Source: Arenicellales bacterium (GTDB lineage: Bacteria > Pseudomonadota > Gammaproteobacteria > Arenicellales > JAHEKD01). From it: DNA of 64,000 nucleotides. The notes below the pieces were generated by a model that worked only from the letters and a program-made list of their open reading frames with translations, was not told the origin of the DNA and did no database searches. This document shows positions 16,758 to 25,443 of the stretch, piece after piece. Each line of letters starts with the position of its first letter. Position 1 is the first letter of the stretch. The DNA lies in NCBI GenBank assembly GCA_028284225.1, contig JANQSD010000013.1:1-64000 (forward strand). Direction: 5' to 3'. The translations under genes and the position numbers were made by a program.

Positions 16758-17561
16758 ATGTACAAAAAAAGTTTATTCATCGGCTTAATGTCGCTATTGT
16801 TGGCTAGCTGTGCTGAAATTCCCGTTAAGACTGGCACTAGTGCTTCAGCGGCCACGGGCTCAGCTGCAGGATCAAGTTCCCAAGGCGCGAATTCAGATCT
16901 ACAACGCTGTGACCGGCCATTAGGTACGCTGGGCATTATTGAAAGCCGAGATGACTGGTATTACTGGATGAATCGTCAATATGGTGTACAAAGTACCGAA
17001 CCGATTTTACGATTGATCGCCCAACAGAGTAATTGTTTTGTTGTGGTTGAACGTAGCCGAACAGGTCTTGATGCTGCTATGACTGAACGTGATTTAGAAG
17101 AATCCGGAGAATTGCGTAGTAATAGTAATTTTGGCAAGGGTCAAGTAGCTGCAGCAGATTATGCCCTCAAACCAACTATGATTTTCAGGGACAATAATAC
17201 TGGCGGAGTTGGCGGTGCAATTGGAGGTCTATTTGGTTCAGTAGGCGCTGCTGTAGGTGGAGCTGTGAATTACAAACAGGCCCAGGCTTTGTTAACCCTG
17301 GTAGATAATCGATCAACTGTTCAAGTTGCAGCTGCAGAGGGCAGTGCCAAAGGATTCGATGTGGCCGGATTCGGCGGCAGAGCCGGTACAAAAACATTGG
17401 CGGCCTTAAGCGCATATACAAAAACTCCGGAAGGCAAGGTTGTTGTAGGTGCATTATTTGACGCCTTTAATAATATGGTCATAGGTCTGAGAAACTATAA
17501 TCCACAGGAAAGCGCAACCGGACAAGGTCACGGTTCAGGTGGTGCGTTGCAGGTAAATTAG
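16758..17561 (+). CDS. CsgG/HfaB-like outer-membrane lipoprotein
   Basis: This 267-aa protein has a lipoprotein signal (MYKKSLFIGLMSLLLASC, cysteine 18), a low-complexity Ala/Gly/Ser linker (residues 24-45), and a CsgG-like domain. Visible family features are LGIIESRDDWYY, the ERSRTGLDAAMTERDL segment, ADYALKPTM, and a glycine-rich GGVGGAIGGLFGSVGAAVGG stretch typical of the pore loop region. CsgG proteins form outer-membrane secretion channels, but no curli subunit gene is nearby. A TATAGGAG ribosome site precedes the ATG. A terminator follows. Confidence 0.78.
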   Translation: MYKKSLFIGLMSLLLASCAEIPVKTGTSASAATGSAAGSSSQGANSDLQRCDRPLGTLGIIESRDDWYYWMNRQYGVQSTEPILRLIAQQSNCFVVVERSRTGLDAAMTERDLEESGELRSNSNFGKGQVAAADYALKPTMIFRDNNTGGVGGAIGGLFGSVGAAVGGAVNYKQAQALLTLVDNRSTVQVAAAEGSAKGFDVAGFGGRAGTKTLAALSAYTKTPEGKVVVGALFDAFNNMVIGLRNYNPQESATGQGHGSGGALQVN

Positions 17562-17584
17562 TCATATAATACGGCGACCAGATC

Positions 17585-17614
17585 AAACGGAGTGAAGGTT
17601 CACTCCGTTTTTTT
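17585..17614 (+). terminator. Rho-independent terminator
   Basis: AACGGAGTGAA pairs with TTCACTCCGTT around a GG loop and is followed by a run of T. It lies 24 bp after the CsgG-like gene and ends that transcript before the acyltransferase gene. Confidence 0.9.
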
Positions 17615-17647
17615 ATGTGATTACAGAAAGCTTGCGATACCGATATT

Positions 17648-18826
17648 TTGGAAACGACGAAACCTGCCAGTAAAAAAATTATACCGCTTGAGTCGATGCG
17701 GGGACTCGCTGCTTTTATGGTGTTTTTGTTTCACTTCATTTTGGGATTTATGCCACAACGGCATGGTCAGGAAGCGGCAGTTGCAATTCCAGGAGGCAAC
17801 CTGCTTGAGACACCATTTTTCTTTTTAATTAACGGCCATGCTGCTGTTACATTTTTCTTTGTGTTATCAGGGTTTGTGCTTTCCTATAGTTATTTTGCAA
17901 AAAATTCGAATGACGGCTTGTTAGGATCAATTATCAAGCGTTGGCCACGCCTGTTTCCTATGGCGTTAATTTCTACTTTATTCTCCTGGTTGATGATTCA
18001 CTATGGTCTTTATACTTATGCTGAAACCGCTAATATAACCAAGTCAGGCTGGATGGCCAGATTTGCCAGCTCATCCGGCGATTTTCTTAATGCCACAGCC
18101 TTTGATGCATTTATGCAGGGCTTTTTCTTTTCTTTTTTCAAGGGCGACTTTAATCTCAACACCAGTTTGTGGACCATGCATTATGAATTTATCGGTAGCC
18201 TGTTGGTATTTGGCTTGATTCCTATTTTAAATGGGACCAGGGCGAATCTGGCCTGGATATTATTCACGATTCTGGTTCTTGCTGCATTTTTTACAAATGC
18301 CTATATGTGTGCCTTCGTCATGGGGTGCTTTTTAAGCTACTACCGCTGTCAGGTCAGGAGCACAGAAGGGTTGTTGCCCACAAACAAGATCATGTTGCTG
18401 TTAAGTGTCTTGCTGGTTTGTATTGCGTTTGGTTACTTTGAACCCGGTTATGGATTTTATGGTTTTGTCAGGGATATAAGTTTTTTGAATACGCATTCAA
18501 TGCGAGTCGTGATTCATTCAGTAGCTGCCGTGATCTTGATTCAGGTGATCTTGAACTATGATTCTGTTTACAGGTTATTTGATGGTCGACTAGGACGTTT
18601 TTTGGGCCGTTGTTCTTTTTCGCTTTATGTTATCCATGTGCCGCTAATGTTTTCGTTTTCGACTTATGTTTTTCTAACTTTGCTTGAACCTATAGGCTAT
18701 CGTATGGCTGTATTCGTGACTTTTTTGGCCTCTGTTCCGATTTTATTTCTGGTTTCCTGGTTAATGACTCTGTTGGATGAATTCTGGTGTAAACATGTGA
18801 ATCACACAGTAAAAAGACTAATTTGA
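17648..18826 (+). CDS. Acyltransferase 3 family membrane protein
   Basis: This is a 392-aa integral membrane O-acyltransferase of the acyltransferase-3 family, which acylates cell-surface sugars. The N-terminal signature IIPLESMRGLAAFMVFLFHF holds the conserved arginine (19) and histidine (30), and about ten hydrophobic segments follow. The start is TTG at 17648; no ATG gives an intact first segment, and a later ATG at residue 17 would cut into the signature. It is convergent with the LPS-kinase-like gene, 7 bp apart. The acceptor is likely LPS or another envelope glycan. Confidence 0.85.
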   Translation: METTKPASKKIIPLESMRGLAAFMVFLFHFILGFMPQRHGQEAAVAIPGGNLLETPFFFLINGHAAVTFFFVLSGFVLSYSYFAKNSNDGLLGSIIKRWPRLFPMALISTLFSWLMIHYGLYTYAETANITKSGWMARFASSSGDFLNATAFDAFMQGFFFSFFKGDFNLNTSLWTMHYEFIGSLLVFGLIPILNGTRANLAWILFTILVLAAFFTNAYMCAFVMGCFLSYYRCQVRSTEGLLPTNKIMLLLSVLLVCIAFGYFEPGYGFYGFVRDISFLNTHSMRVVIHSVAAVILIQVILNYDSVYRLFDGRLGRFLGRCSFSLYVIHVPLMFSFSTYVFLTLLEPIGYRMAVFVTFLASVPILFLVSWLMTLLDEFWCKHVNHTVKRLI

Positions 18827-18833
18827 ATAGTAC

Positions 18834-19565
18834 TTATCTTTTGTAATCAATTCTCAGCAACTTTCTGAGTGCATTTTTTATACTGCGACGAATCTGTTGT
18901 AGGTCAATTAGGTAATCAACCAGTCGATATACAGGGTTTGAATTTTTATCGACTCCCAATAAAGCATAAATAACGTCAGGGTTTTCACTTTTTCTGGCCA
19001 AAGTGATGTTGTTATGAGCGATACCCAGATTGAAGAAAAGATTTTTTCTGGGTTTACAATCGATGGCAAATACACTGTTTTCAGATTGTAGAAAATTCTT
19101 AATATGCGGGTCATCATGCAAATAACCGTTGTCATGCAACGTTTGCATATGGTTAATCATTTCAGCATAGTGGCTCTCTGTGATTTGCTCTCCGTCTTTA
19201 AACCGATAAATAATTCTCGAATCAACAACCATGCCGAATTTTCGCTTTTCCAACGCAGCCACAGGCGTTACTGTTGCTACGCCTAGTTGTGCAAGTAATA
19301 GTTGCGATTTCAGATCTTTTACCACCTCGCTATCCCGGTAAAGCGTAGTAAACCGAATCCAGTAACTGTGATTTTTATTATTTGGTTGTTTCACCACATA
19401 ATAAACATCGTCAAGTTTCTTTTTTTCTACAACACTTCTGTGATGCTGGCGTAACATTTCCACAGGTTTTTGATTGTTTAATTCAATAATCGACTCAACT
19501 GAAACCGTTGAATCGATTTGTGTATAAATTAACCAACCAGAATGTTTTTGTAATTTGACTCTCAT
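18834..19565 (-). CDS. LPS core heptose kinase-like protein (RfaY/WaaY family)
   Basis: This 243-aa protein has a kinase-like fold of the RfaY type. The start MRVKLQKHSGWLIYT resembles RfaY N-termini. The catalytic loop reads LHDNGYLHDDPHIKNFL in place of the usual HGDxxxxNF, with asparagine kept. The metal-binding step is FAIDCKPRKN (D in IDCK). I chose the ATG at 19565; 17 more codons are open upstream to a TTA-type frame edge at 19616. It probably phosphorylates LPS core heptose in the cytoplasm. It sits with the acyltransferase and the heptosyltransferase-like genes. Confidence 0.72.
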   Translation of the reverse strand: MRVKLQKHSGWLIYTQIDSTVSVESIIELNNQKPVEMLRQHHRSVVEKKKLDDVYYVVKQPNNKNHSYWIRFTTLYRDSEVVKDLKSQLLLAQLGVATVTPVAALEKRKFGMVVDSRIIYRFKDGEQITESHYAEMINHMQTLHDNGYLHDDPHIKNFLQSENSVFAIDCKPRKNLFFNLGIAHNNITLARKSENPDVIYALLGVDKNSNPVYRLVDYLIDLQQIRRSIKNALRKLLRIDYKR

Positions 19566-19654
19566 GACGAATATTCTAATTGATAAAAACATGCGTCTGA
19601 GTGTTAATATCCACAATTAAAATTTGATTGCAGACCCTAGTGTAGTGTGAAAAG

Positions 19655-20158
19655 ATGACAGAGATTTTTGATGTAGTTGATAAAAATGACAGGGTTATTG
19701 ACCAACAGCCTCGCCACCTTGTCCATGAAAAAAAATTATGGCACCGAGCAGTACATGCGTTGGTGTTTGATGGTGACCAGCGCATCTATTTGCAGAAGCG
19801 CTCAATGTCGAAGGATAGTAACCCCGGGCTTTGGGACACCTCGGTCGGAGGGCATTTAGATAGCGGTGAAAGCTATGATCAGGCAGTTATCCGCGAAACT
19901 AATGAAGAATTGGGAATTGAGTTGGCTGAAGTACCAAAACGCTTGTTCAAGCTTTCGGCCTGTAAAGAGACAGGATTCGAATTCATCTGGGTTTATAAAA
20001 TTCTCTACTCGGGTGAAATTAAACCTTGCCCGATAGAGATTACAGAAGGTCGATGGGTGGATCATCAGGAGTTAATTTACTGGACTCAGCAGATGCCAGC
20101 ACTATTCACTTCAAGCCTGCTGCTGATACTTGATCGTCTACAAGAAGCTGACGCATGA
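19655..20158 (+). CDS. Nudix hydrolase (YfcD/IDI-like)
   Basis: This 167-aa protein contains a complete Nudix box, GHLDSGESYDQAVIRETNEE plus LGI, at about residues 65-88, which binds Mg2+ and hydrolyses diphosphate-linked compounds. The N-terminus TEIFDVVDKNDRVID and HRAVHALVFDGDQRIYLQKRS follow the YfcD/isopentenyl-diphosphate isomerase-like pattern. It overlaps the next gene by 4 bp (ATGA), so they are translationally coupled. The substrate is unknown. Confidence 0.88.
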   Translation: MTEIFDVVDKNDRVIDQQPRHLVHEKKLWHRAVHALVFDGDQRIYLQKRSMSKDSNPGLWDTSVGGHLDSGESYDQAVIRETNEELGIELAEVPKRLFKLSACKETGFEFIWVYKILYSGEIKPCPIEITEGRWVDHQELIYWTQQMPALFTSSLLLILDRLQEADA

Positions 20159-20865
20159 ATAAAGCACAAGCACCAGTGATTGGATTGAGCGTTTACAGCG
20201 CTGACGACAAGTATCATTATTTCCCCCATGATTATATTAATGCAGTGAGAAGGGCGGGTGGTGTACCGGTTTTATTGCCAGCGGATGAGCCAAATATCAG
20301 TAAACTGATTAACGCACTCGACGGTGTTATTTTAACCGGTGGTGGAGATATTAACCCTGAGAGATACAACGGAGCGGATCATCCGGCTATATATTGGATT
20401 AGTGATCAGCAGGATAAAACCGAGATGGATCTGGCCAATGCTGCATTAAAATACCAAAAACCAATGCTTGCAACCTGCAGAGGCATGCAGATAGTTAATG
20501 TATTATTGGGCGGTACGTTACATGCTCATGTGCCCGATGTTTATGGTGAGAGTACATTGCACCGCCATGCCGAAGATAAAGCCACAGAGCACCAGATTGA
20601 AGTGGCGCAGGAGTCGAAACTGATTCAAATTTTTGAATCAAACAGCTTTTTAGCTAAATCCTGGCATCATCAAGCGATTGATAAATTGGCTGATAATTTT
20701 AAAGCAGTTGCTCACGCTCCTGATGGTGTCATTGAAGCGATCGAGTCAGACCAGTATCCAAACTTGATCGCGGTACAGTGGCATCCAGAGATTTGTGCCG
20801 GTACTGAACCGCTTCAACAAAAACTTTTCGATCAATGGTTGAATTTATGTGCAATTGCGAGTTGA
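20155..20865 (+). CDS. Gamma-glutamyl-gamma-aminobutyrate hydrolase family (PuuD-like, peptidase C26)
   Basis: This 236-aa class I glutamine-amidotransferase-like hydrolase cleaves gamma-glutamyl amides. Visible features are GLSVYSADDKYHYF at the N-terminus, VILTGGGDINPERY, the nucleophile cysteine in MLATCRGMQIVNVLLGG (about residue 107), and the histidine of VQWHPE. PuuD releases GABA from gamma-glutamyl-GABA in putrescine breakdown. No other puu gene is adjacent, but a PuuA-like ligase is encoded at 55571 and could supply a gamma-glutamylated substrate. It overlaps the Nudix gene by 4 bp. Confidence 0.87.
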   Translation: MNKAQAPVIGLSVYSADDKYHYFPHDYINAVRRAGGVPVLLPADEPNISKLINALDGVILTGGGDINPERYNGADHPAIYWISDQQDKTEMDLANAALKYQKPMLATCRGMQIVNVLLGGTLHAHVPDVYGESTLHRHAEDKATEHQIEVAQESKLIQIFESNSFLAKSWHHQAIDKLADNFKAVAHAPDGVIEAIESDQYPNLIAVQWHPEICAGTEPLQQKLFDQWLNLCAIAS

Positions 20866-20866
20866 T

Positions 20867-21766
20867 ATGATGATTGAACCATTAAGAGAAACTTCCCAAG
20901 ATTGCTTAAGGGATAATCCGGTTTTATTAAAACTTATACATAAGATGATAAAACTCATGCCCAGGGGGAAAGGCGCTTTACCGAGATTTTTCGGGAAACT
21001 ATTTTACTCTTACTTTTCCCAAGCATGTTTAACTACCCGTCACGGTGCAAAATTGACAATTGCACCTGAAGCTTTGGATTTTTACACTACTATGCTGGAG
21101 CAAAATAAGAGTTTTGATTACTGGGTCTTTGATACTTGCAGGTCATTTATGAAACCTGGCGGTATTTTTTACGACATAGGCGCCAATGTCGGTTATATGT
21201 CAATTGAGATGGCTCAATGTGTTGGTTCAACCCTAAAAGTTTACTCCTTTGAAGCTCAGCAGAAACTAGCCGAAAATATTGCGAAAAGTGCCAGTTTGAA
21301 TGATTTTCAAACGATAAAAGTATTTAGTTGTGCACTGGCAGATGGAAACGGAGAAGTTGAGTTTGTTACCGAAAAACATTCGATTCATGGACATTTAAAC
21401 AAATCTGATGATTTGAATCCGAATGCTGTCAAAGTAAGTGCCTACTCCATTGATTATTTAGTAGCTGAATCTATTATTGAACCTCCTGATGTAATCAAAA
21501 TTGATGTTGAAGGGGCAGAACACAAAGTTTTGTTAGGCATGTGTGAAGTAATAAAAAAGCATAAACCTGTAATTGTATTTGAAATATCAGGAGATACTTA
21601 CGATTTTAATTCTACGCCAAAGTTGATCGTTGATTATTTGTCAGAACTGGCGGGGTATAAATTCTATTGGGCTAATGGAAGTTACCGGGAAGATATTGAG
21701 GTAACTGTATCGGATTTAGAAAAAATTTATACCGCAAATAGTAATATTGTTGCTTGTTTTAACTAA
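20867..21766 (+). CDS. FkbM-family methyltransferase
   Basis: This 299-aa SAM-dependent methyltransferase has motif I FYDIGANVGYMSIEMA (about residue 108), the FEAQ acidic residue after the next strand, and the FkbM hallmark VIKIDVEGAEHKVLLGM (about residue 210). Such enzymes often O-methylate sugars. I prefer the ATG at 20867, just after the stop of the PuuD-like gene, over an overlapping GTG at 20849. The last bases overlap the 3' end of avtA on the other strand. Confidence 0.85.
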   Translation: MMIEPLRETSQDCLRDNPVLLKLIHKMIKLMPRGKGALPRFFGKLFYSYFSQACLTTRHGAKLTIAPEALDFYTTMLEQNKSFDYWVFDTCRSFMKPGGIFYDIGANVGYMSIEMAQCVGSTLKVYSFEAQQKLAENIAKSASLNDFQTIKVFSCALADGNGEVEFVTEKHSIHGHLNKSDDLNPNAVKVSAYSIDYLVAESIIEPPDVIKIDVEGAEHKVLLGMCEVIKKHKPVIVFEISGDTYDFNSTPKLIVDYLSELAGYKFYWANGSYREDIEVTVSDLEKIYTANSNIVACFN

Positions 21767-23028
21767 GCAGCATTTTGTGAATAGATTTGCCTTAATTCTT
21801 CGCTTATGATCTTTATACCTGTTTCCACGGTGACCGGGTTGCCTGCATAGCTTAATCTAATGCATTCGTGTTTATGTGGCCACTGATCGGATTCCAGACC
21901 CGGGAAAAAATGCTCGCCGGCGATGATAAAAACACCTTTAGCTTTTAGGCGCCGATAAAGTTCTAATGAGGTGATTGGCAGGTCCTGAAACCATAGCCAC
22001 AAAAATAATGCACCCTCTGGTTGATGGATTAAAACCGGAATATCGCCAAGATAGTCTTTAACCCAGCTTACGGCCTGCTGCATACGGTTTTTATAGTAAG
22101 GTTTGATTGTAGTTTCACTTAACTTGAGAATTTCACCGGACTTGATTAGTTCGTTAACTAATACCGGTCCTGTGCTGCCAATGGCCAGGTGATGAATAGC
22201 ATTAAGATGTGAAATCATCTCAATCACCGACTCATTGGCAATAACTATACCGGTTCTTACTCCCGGCAGCCCCAGTTTCGATAGACTTAAGCAAAGAATA
22301 ATATGCTGATCCCACAATACTTTGGCATCAGTAAAAATAATACCGGGGAAGGGGATTCCATAGGCACCATCAATAATAAGTGGAATATCGGCCGCTTTAG
22401 CCAGACTGGAGAGTTTCTGGATTTCATTGTCGGTCATGACATTGCCTGTGGGATTAGTCGGCCTGGAAAGGCAAATCGCCCCAATATCATGTAAATCCGG
22501 CATGGCGTTAAAATCGATACGGTATTTAAAAAAACCATCGTCAAATAAGTCGATTTCAGGCCGTAATGATTTGAATAAAGGTCTTTGATCGGCAATATCC
22601 GTATAACCTATATATTCAGGAGCAAGTGGGAGCAGGATCTTTTTGAATGAGCCATCCTCATAATGTCCACCAAATGCATTGAATAAGGCAAAAAAACTCG
22701 ATTGACTACCATTGGTCAAGGCTATATTTTTCTCGCTGACATCCCAGCCAAATTCTAATTGCAGCAATCCGGCCAGATTTTTCAGAAATGCACGTTCACC
22801 CTGAGGAATATCGTATTGGCCAATCATTCTTTCAAATTCATCGCCATTTGCCAGCAGCTTAATCATTTGTTCTCTAAAATGCTGCTGCATTGAGGGGATT
22901 TGCGCTGGATTACCGCCACCCAGCATATAGGTGGGTTGGTCGCTTTGATAAGCACAGCCAAAGTCTTCCATCAGGTCCACAATGCCGGTTTTACGCGTAA
23001 AAGACTGGCCGAAAGTAGAGAATTTCAT
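21763..23028 (-). CDS. avtA: Valine--pyruvate aminotransferase
   Basis: This 421-aa PLP enzyme, also called transaminase C, exchanges amino groups between valine and pyruvate. The N-terminus MKFSTFGQSFTRKTGIVDLMED, YMLGGGNPAQIPSMQ, IALTNGSQSSFFALFN and the PLP lysine region LSLSKLGLPGVRTG agree closely with E. coli AvtA in order and length. It is co-directional with prc, which lies 18 bp upstream of its start. Confidence 0.94.
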   Translation of the reverse strand: MKFSTFGQSFTRKTGIVDLMEDFGCAYQSDQPTYMLGGGNPAQIPSMQQHFREQMIKLLANGDEFERMIGQYDIPQGERAFLKNLAGLLQLEFGWDVSEKNIALTNGSQSSFFALFNAFGGHYEDGSFKKILLPLAPEYIGYTDIADQRPLFKSLRPEIDLFDDGFFKYRIDFNAMPDLHDIGAICLSRPTNPTGNVMTDNEIQKLSSLAKAADIPLIIDGAYGIPFPGIIFTDAKVLWDQHIILCLSLSKLGLPGVRTGIVIANESVIEMISHLNAIHHLAIGSTGPVLVNELIKSGEILKLSETTIKPYYKNRMQQAVSWVKDYLGDIPVLIHQPEGALFLWLWFQDLPITSLELYRRLKAKGVFIIAGEHFFPGLESDQWPHKHECIRLSYAGNPVTVETGIKIISEELRQIYSQNAA

Positions 23029-23046
23029 TAATGTTTAGAGTAAGTT

Positions 23047-25164
23047 TTAGTTGATGTTTGAATTTGTATCCAGCATTTCGGCAGCTAGATTGGCCGAACT
23101 TAAATCGAGAAAATCAGTAAGAATATTGGCCGCTTCATTAAGCAGGATGTCTTCATCAATAGTGAAATCAAGCTCAGAATCTTCTTCCAGGGAAGCCAGG
23201 TAAGTTTCCTTATCGATTTCGTCCTGACCAATTTTATTGCGGTATAAGTTATAGCGGGCCAGACGCTGGTTGTCGATAATATCAGAACGTTGGCGACGCT
23301 TTTCTTCCATCAACGAAATAGATTTTTGTTTTTCGATTTCAAAATCAGAACGGCCTTGTGTGAGTAAGTAATGAAACCCCGGATCACTTTCTATCCGGGT
23401 TGCATGGGATGTCTTTAGTTGTTCAATGATATCGGTTGTTATACCTGCTTCATGACGCTGGTAGTTGGCCGGTTCAACCTCAGCCCATGGTATGGCATTG
23501 ACCAGCGCTCGCTCACCGTGATTTTCTATATCAAACGCCGTTGGATAAACAATATCCGGAACCACACCACGATGTTGGGTACTATGACCGTTTACTCTAA
23601 AAAACTGAGCAATCGTCATTTTTAACTGTCCCAGGGGCTCTCCCTTCATCCATTGGAATTGATTAAGGTCTATCAGATTTTGGACTGTGCCTTTCCCAAA
23701 AGTGGGTTCGCCTATGACTATACCGCGCTCATAATCCTGTATGGCACCGGTTAAAATTTCCGATGCCGAGGCGCTGTTGCGGTCAACCAATACTGCAAGT
23801 GGGCCGTCATAGAATAAATTCGGATCAGGGTCACGGTTTAAATTCAATTTGCCGCCGGTTTGCAGAACTTGGACGATAGGTCCCGACTTGATGAATAAAC
23901 CGGTTAGCTCATTGGCTTCGGTGAGTGAACCGCCACCGTTGTTTCTCAGATCAAGAACGATACCATCGACTTGTTCTTCTTTAAGTCCAATCAGCAATTT
24001 CTTGACGTCTCTGCTGGTGCTGCGAAAATCTTTTTCGCCGCGTTGACGGGCATCAAAATCACTGTAAAAAGTCGGCAAAGTAATAACACCTATTTTATAT
24101 TTGCCGGTGCCATGATTAATTTCGAGAACATCCTTTTGAGCAGCCTGTTCTTCAAGTTTGATTTTGTCTCTGACGATTGCAATAGTTTTAAAATCGCCTT
24201 TGGTTGCGCCTTTGGGAAAAATTTTAAGCCTGACTGTTGTGCCTTTGGGGCCTCTAATCAAGTCAACCACATCGTCTAACCGCCACCCAATAACATCTAC
24301 TATAGGCCCTTGTTCATCCTGGCCTACACCAACAATTCTGTCGCCGCTCTTCAATTGTTCGCTAGTGGCTGCCGGGCCGCCGGTAACAACGCGTCTGACT
24401 TTGGTATACTCGTTTTCCGGTTCCAGCACAGCACCGATGCCTTCTAAAGACAAACTCATACGAATTTTAAAATTCTCTGATGTGCGTGGCGAAAAATAAC
24501 TGGTATGCGGCTCTACTGATGCTGTATAGGAGTTGATAAATAACTGATAAACATCGTTAGTATTAAGCTGGTTAGTACGGCGCTTTAAGTTTTGGTAATT
24601 ATTTTGCAGCGTTTCGCGAATGTCTTCATCACTATCTTTATCACCGAGTTTTAAACTTAGATAATCGTTTTTAACACGCTTACGCCAGGTTTCATCAAGC
24701 GCCTTTTGGGTTGCCGGCCAGGGATCGTCCGACCGATCAAACTGATATTCTTCATCAACGTTGAAATCGAAATTTTGTTCTAATAGTGCAAGGGCGTAGT
24801 CAACTTGCTTATTAACCTGTTCGTGATAGCGATTGAAGATCGTAAACGCAGGTTTTAGATTGTTGTCTTCCAGCGCATCATCCAGCTCGGTTTTGTATTG
24901 CTTGTATTTCTTAATGTCGCTGGCAAGAAAATAACTGCGGTTGGGGTCAAGATCATTCAGATAAGTATCCAGGATTGTTTCAGAAAGCTCATCATCAAGC
25001 GGGATTTGCTTAAAATTATGACGACTGATCGTGTCGGTGATGATGCGGGTAATTTTGTCGAAATTTTTAGCAGCATCCTTATCTTCTATCGCTATTTTCG
25101 CTGGCAAAATCAGGCTATAACAGGCAATAAAAATGCCGAAAGTGAGCGTGATAATCCTGAGCAT
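23047..25164 (-). CDS. prc: Tail-specific C-terminal protease (Prc/Tsp)
   Basis: This is a 705-aa periplasmic S41A protease that degrades ssrA-tagged and misfolded periplasmic proteins and trims PBP3 and lipoproteins. It has an N-terminal export signal (ITLTFGIFIACYSLILPAKIA), a helical domain to about residue 200, a PDZ domain at about 235-325, and the catalytic domain with NSASASE (S466) and FGKGTVQ (K491). Length and order match E. coli Prc. It is likely co-transcribed with avtA. Confidence 0.94.
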   Translation of the reverse strand: MLRIITLTFGIFIACYSLILPAKIAIEDKDAAKNFDKITRIITDTISRHNFKQIPLDDELSETILDTYLNDLDPNRSYFLASDIKKYKQYKTELDDALEDNNLKPAFTIFNRYHEQVNKQVDYALALLEQNFDFNVDEEYQFDRSDDPWPATQKALDETWRKRVKNDYLSLKLGDKDSDEDIRETLQNNYQNLKRRTNQLNTNDVYQLFINSYTASVEPHTSYFSPRTSENFKIRMSLSLEGIGAVLEPENEYTKVRRVVTGGPAATSEQLKSGDRIVGVGQDEQGPIVDVIGWRLDDVVDLIRGPKGTTVRLKIFPKGATKGDFKTIAIVRDKIKLEEQAAQKDVLEINHGTGKYKIGVITLPTFYSDFDARQRGEKDFRSTSRDVKKLLIGLKEEQVDGIVLDLRNNGGGSLTEANELTGLFIKSGPIVQVLQTGGKLNLNRDPDPNLFYDGPLAVLVDRNSASASEILTGAIQDYERGIVIGEPTFGKGTVQNLIDLNQFQWMKGEPLGQLKMTIAQFFRVNGHSTQHRGVVPDIVYPTAFDIENHGERALVNAIPWAEVEPANYQRHEAGITTDIIEQLKTSHATRIESDPGFHYLLTQGRSDFEIEKQKSISLMEEKRRQRSDIIDNQRLARYNLYRNKIGQDEIDKETYLASLEEDSELDFTIDEDILLNEAANILTDFLDLSSANLAAEMLDTNSNIN

Positions 25165-25384
25165 TAGTTCGAAAACGTTACAATATAGTGAATAAGGCTG
25201 ATTTTAACCTAAATAAAAACATAAATTCAGATAATTCTATGTGACAAACTTCACAAAAGGAGGTTCAAAATCATAGTCATAATGATCTAAATCGATATAT
25301 TTTTAACAATCTCTATTGTTTTTCGCTTTAATTGTTCTATCCTATATGACAGATTTAAAAATTAAATCGGTATTTATTCATAAT

Positions 25385-25411
25385 GAGCCCGCTGATTCAG
25401 TGTGCTCGTTT
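25385..25411 (+). terminator. Leader hairpin before ABC importer (possible attenuator)
   Basis: GAGCCCGCTGAT and TTCAGTGTGCTC form an imperfect stem (10 of 12 positions pair), followed by GTTTTAATTT. It lies 37 bp before the ATG of the solute-binding protein gene, with no gene reading into it from the plus strand. It may therefore act as a leader attenuator or a 5' stabiliser rather than an end of transcription. Confidence 0.4.
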
Positions 25412-25443
25412 TAATTTATTTAAATAAAATCGGAGTAACGGAG

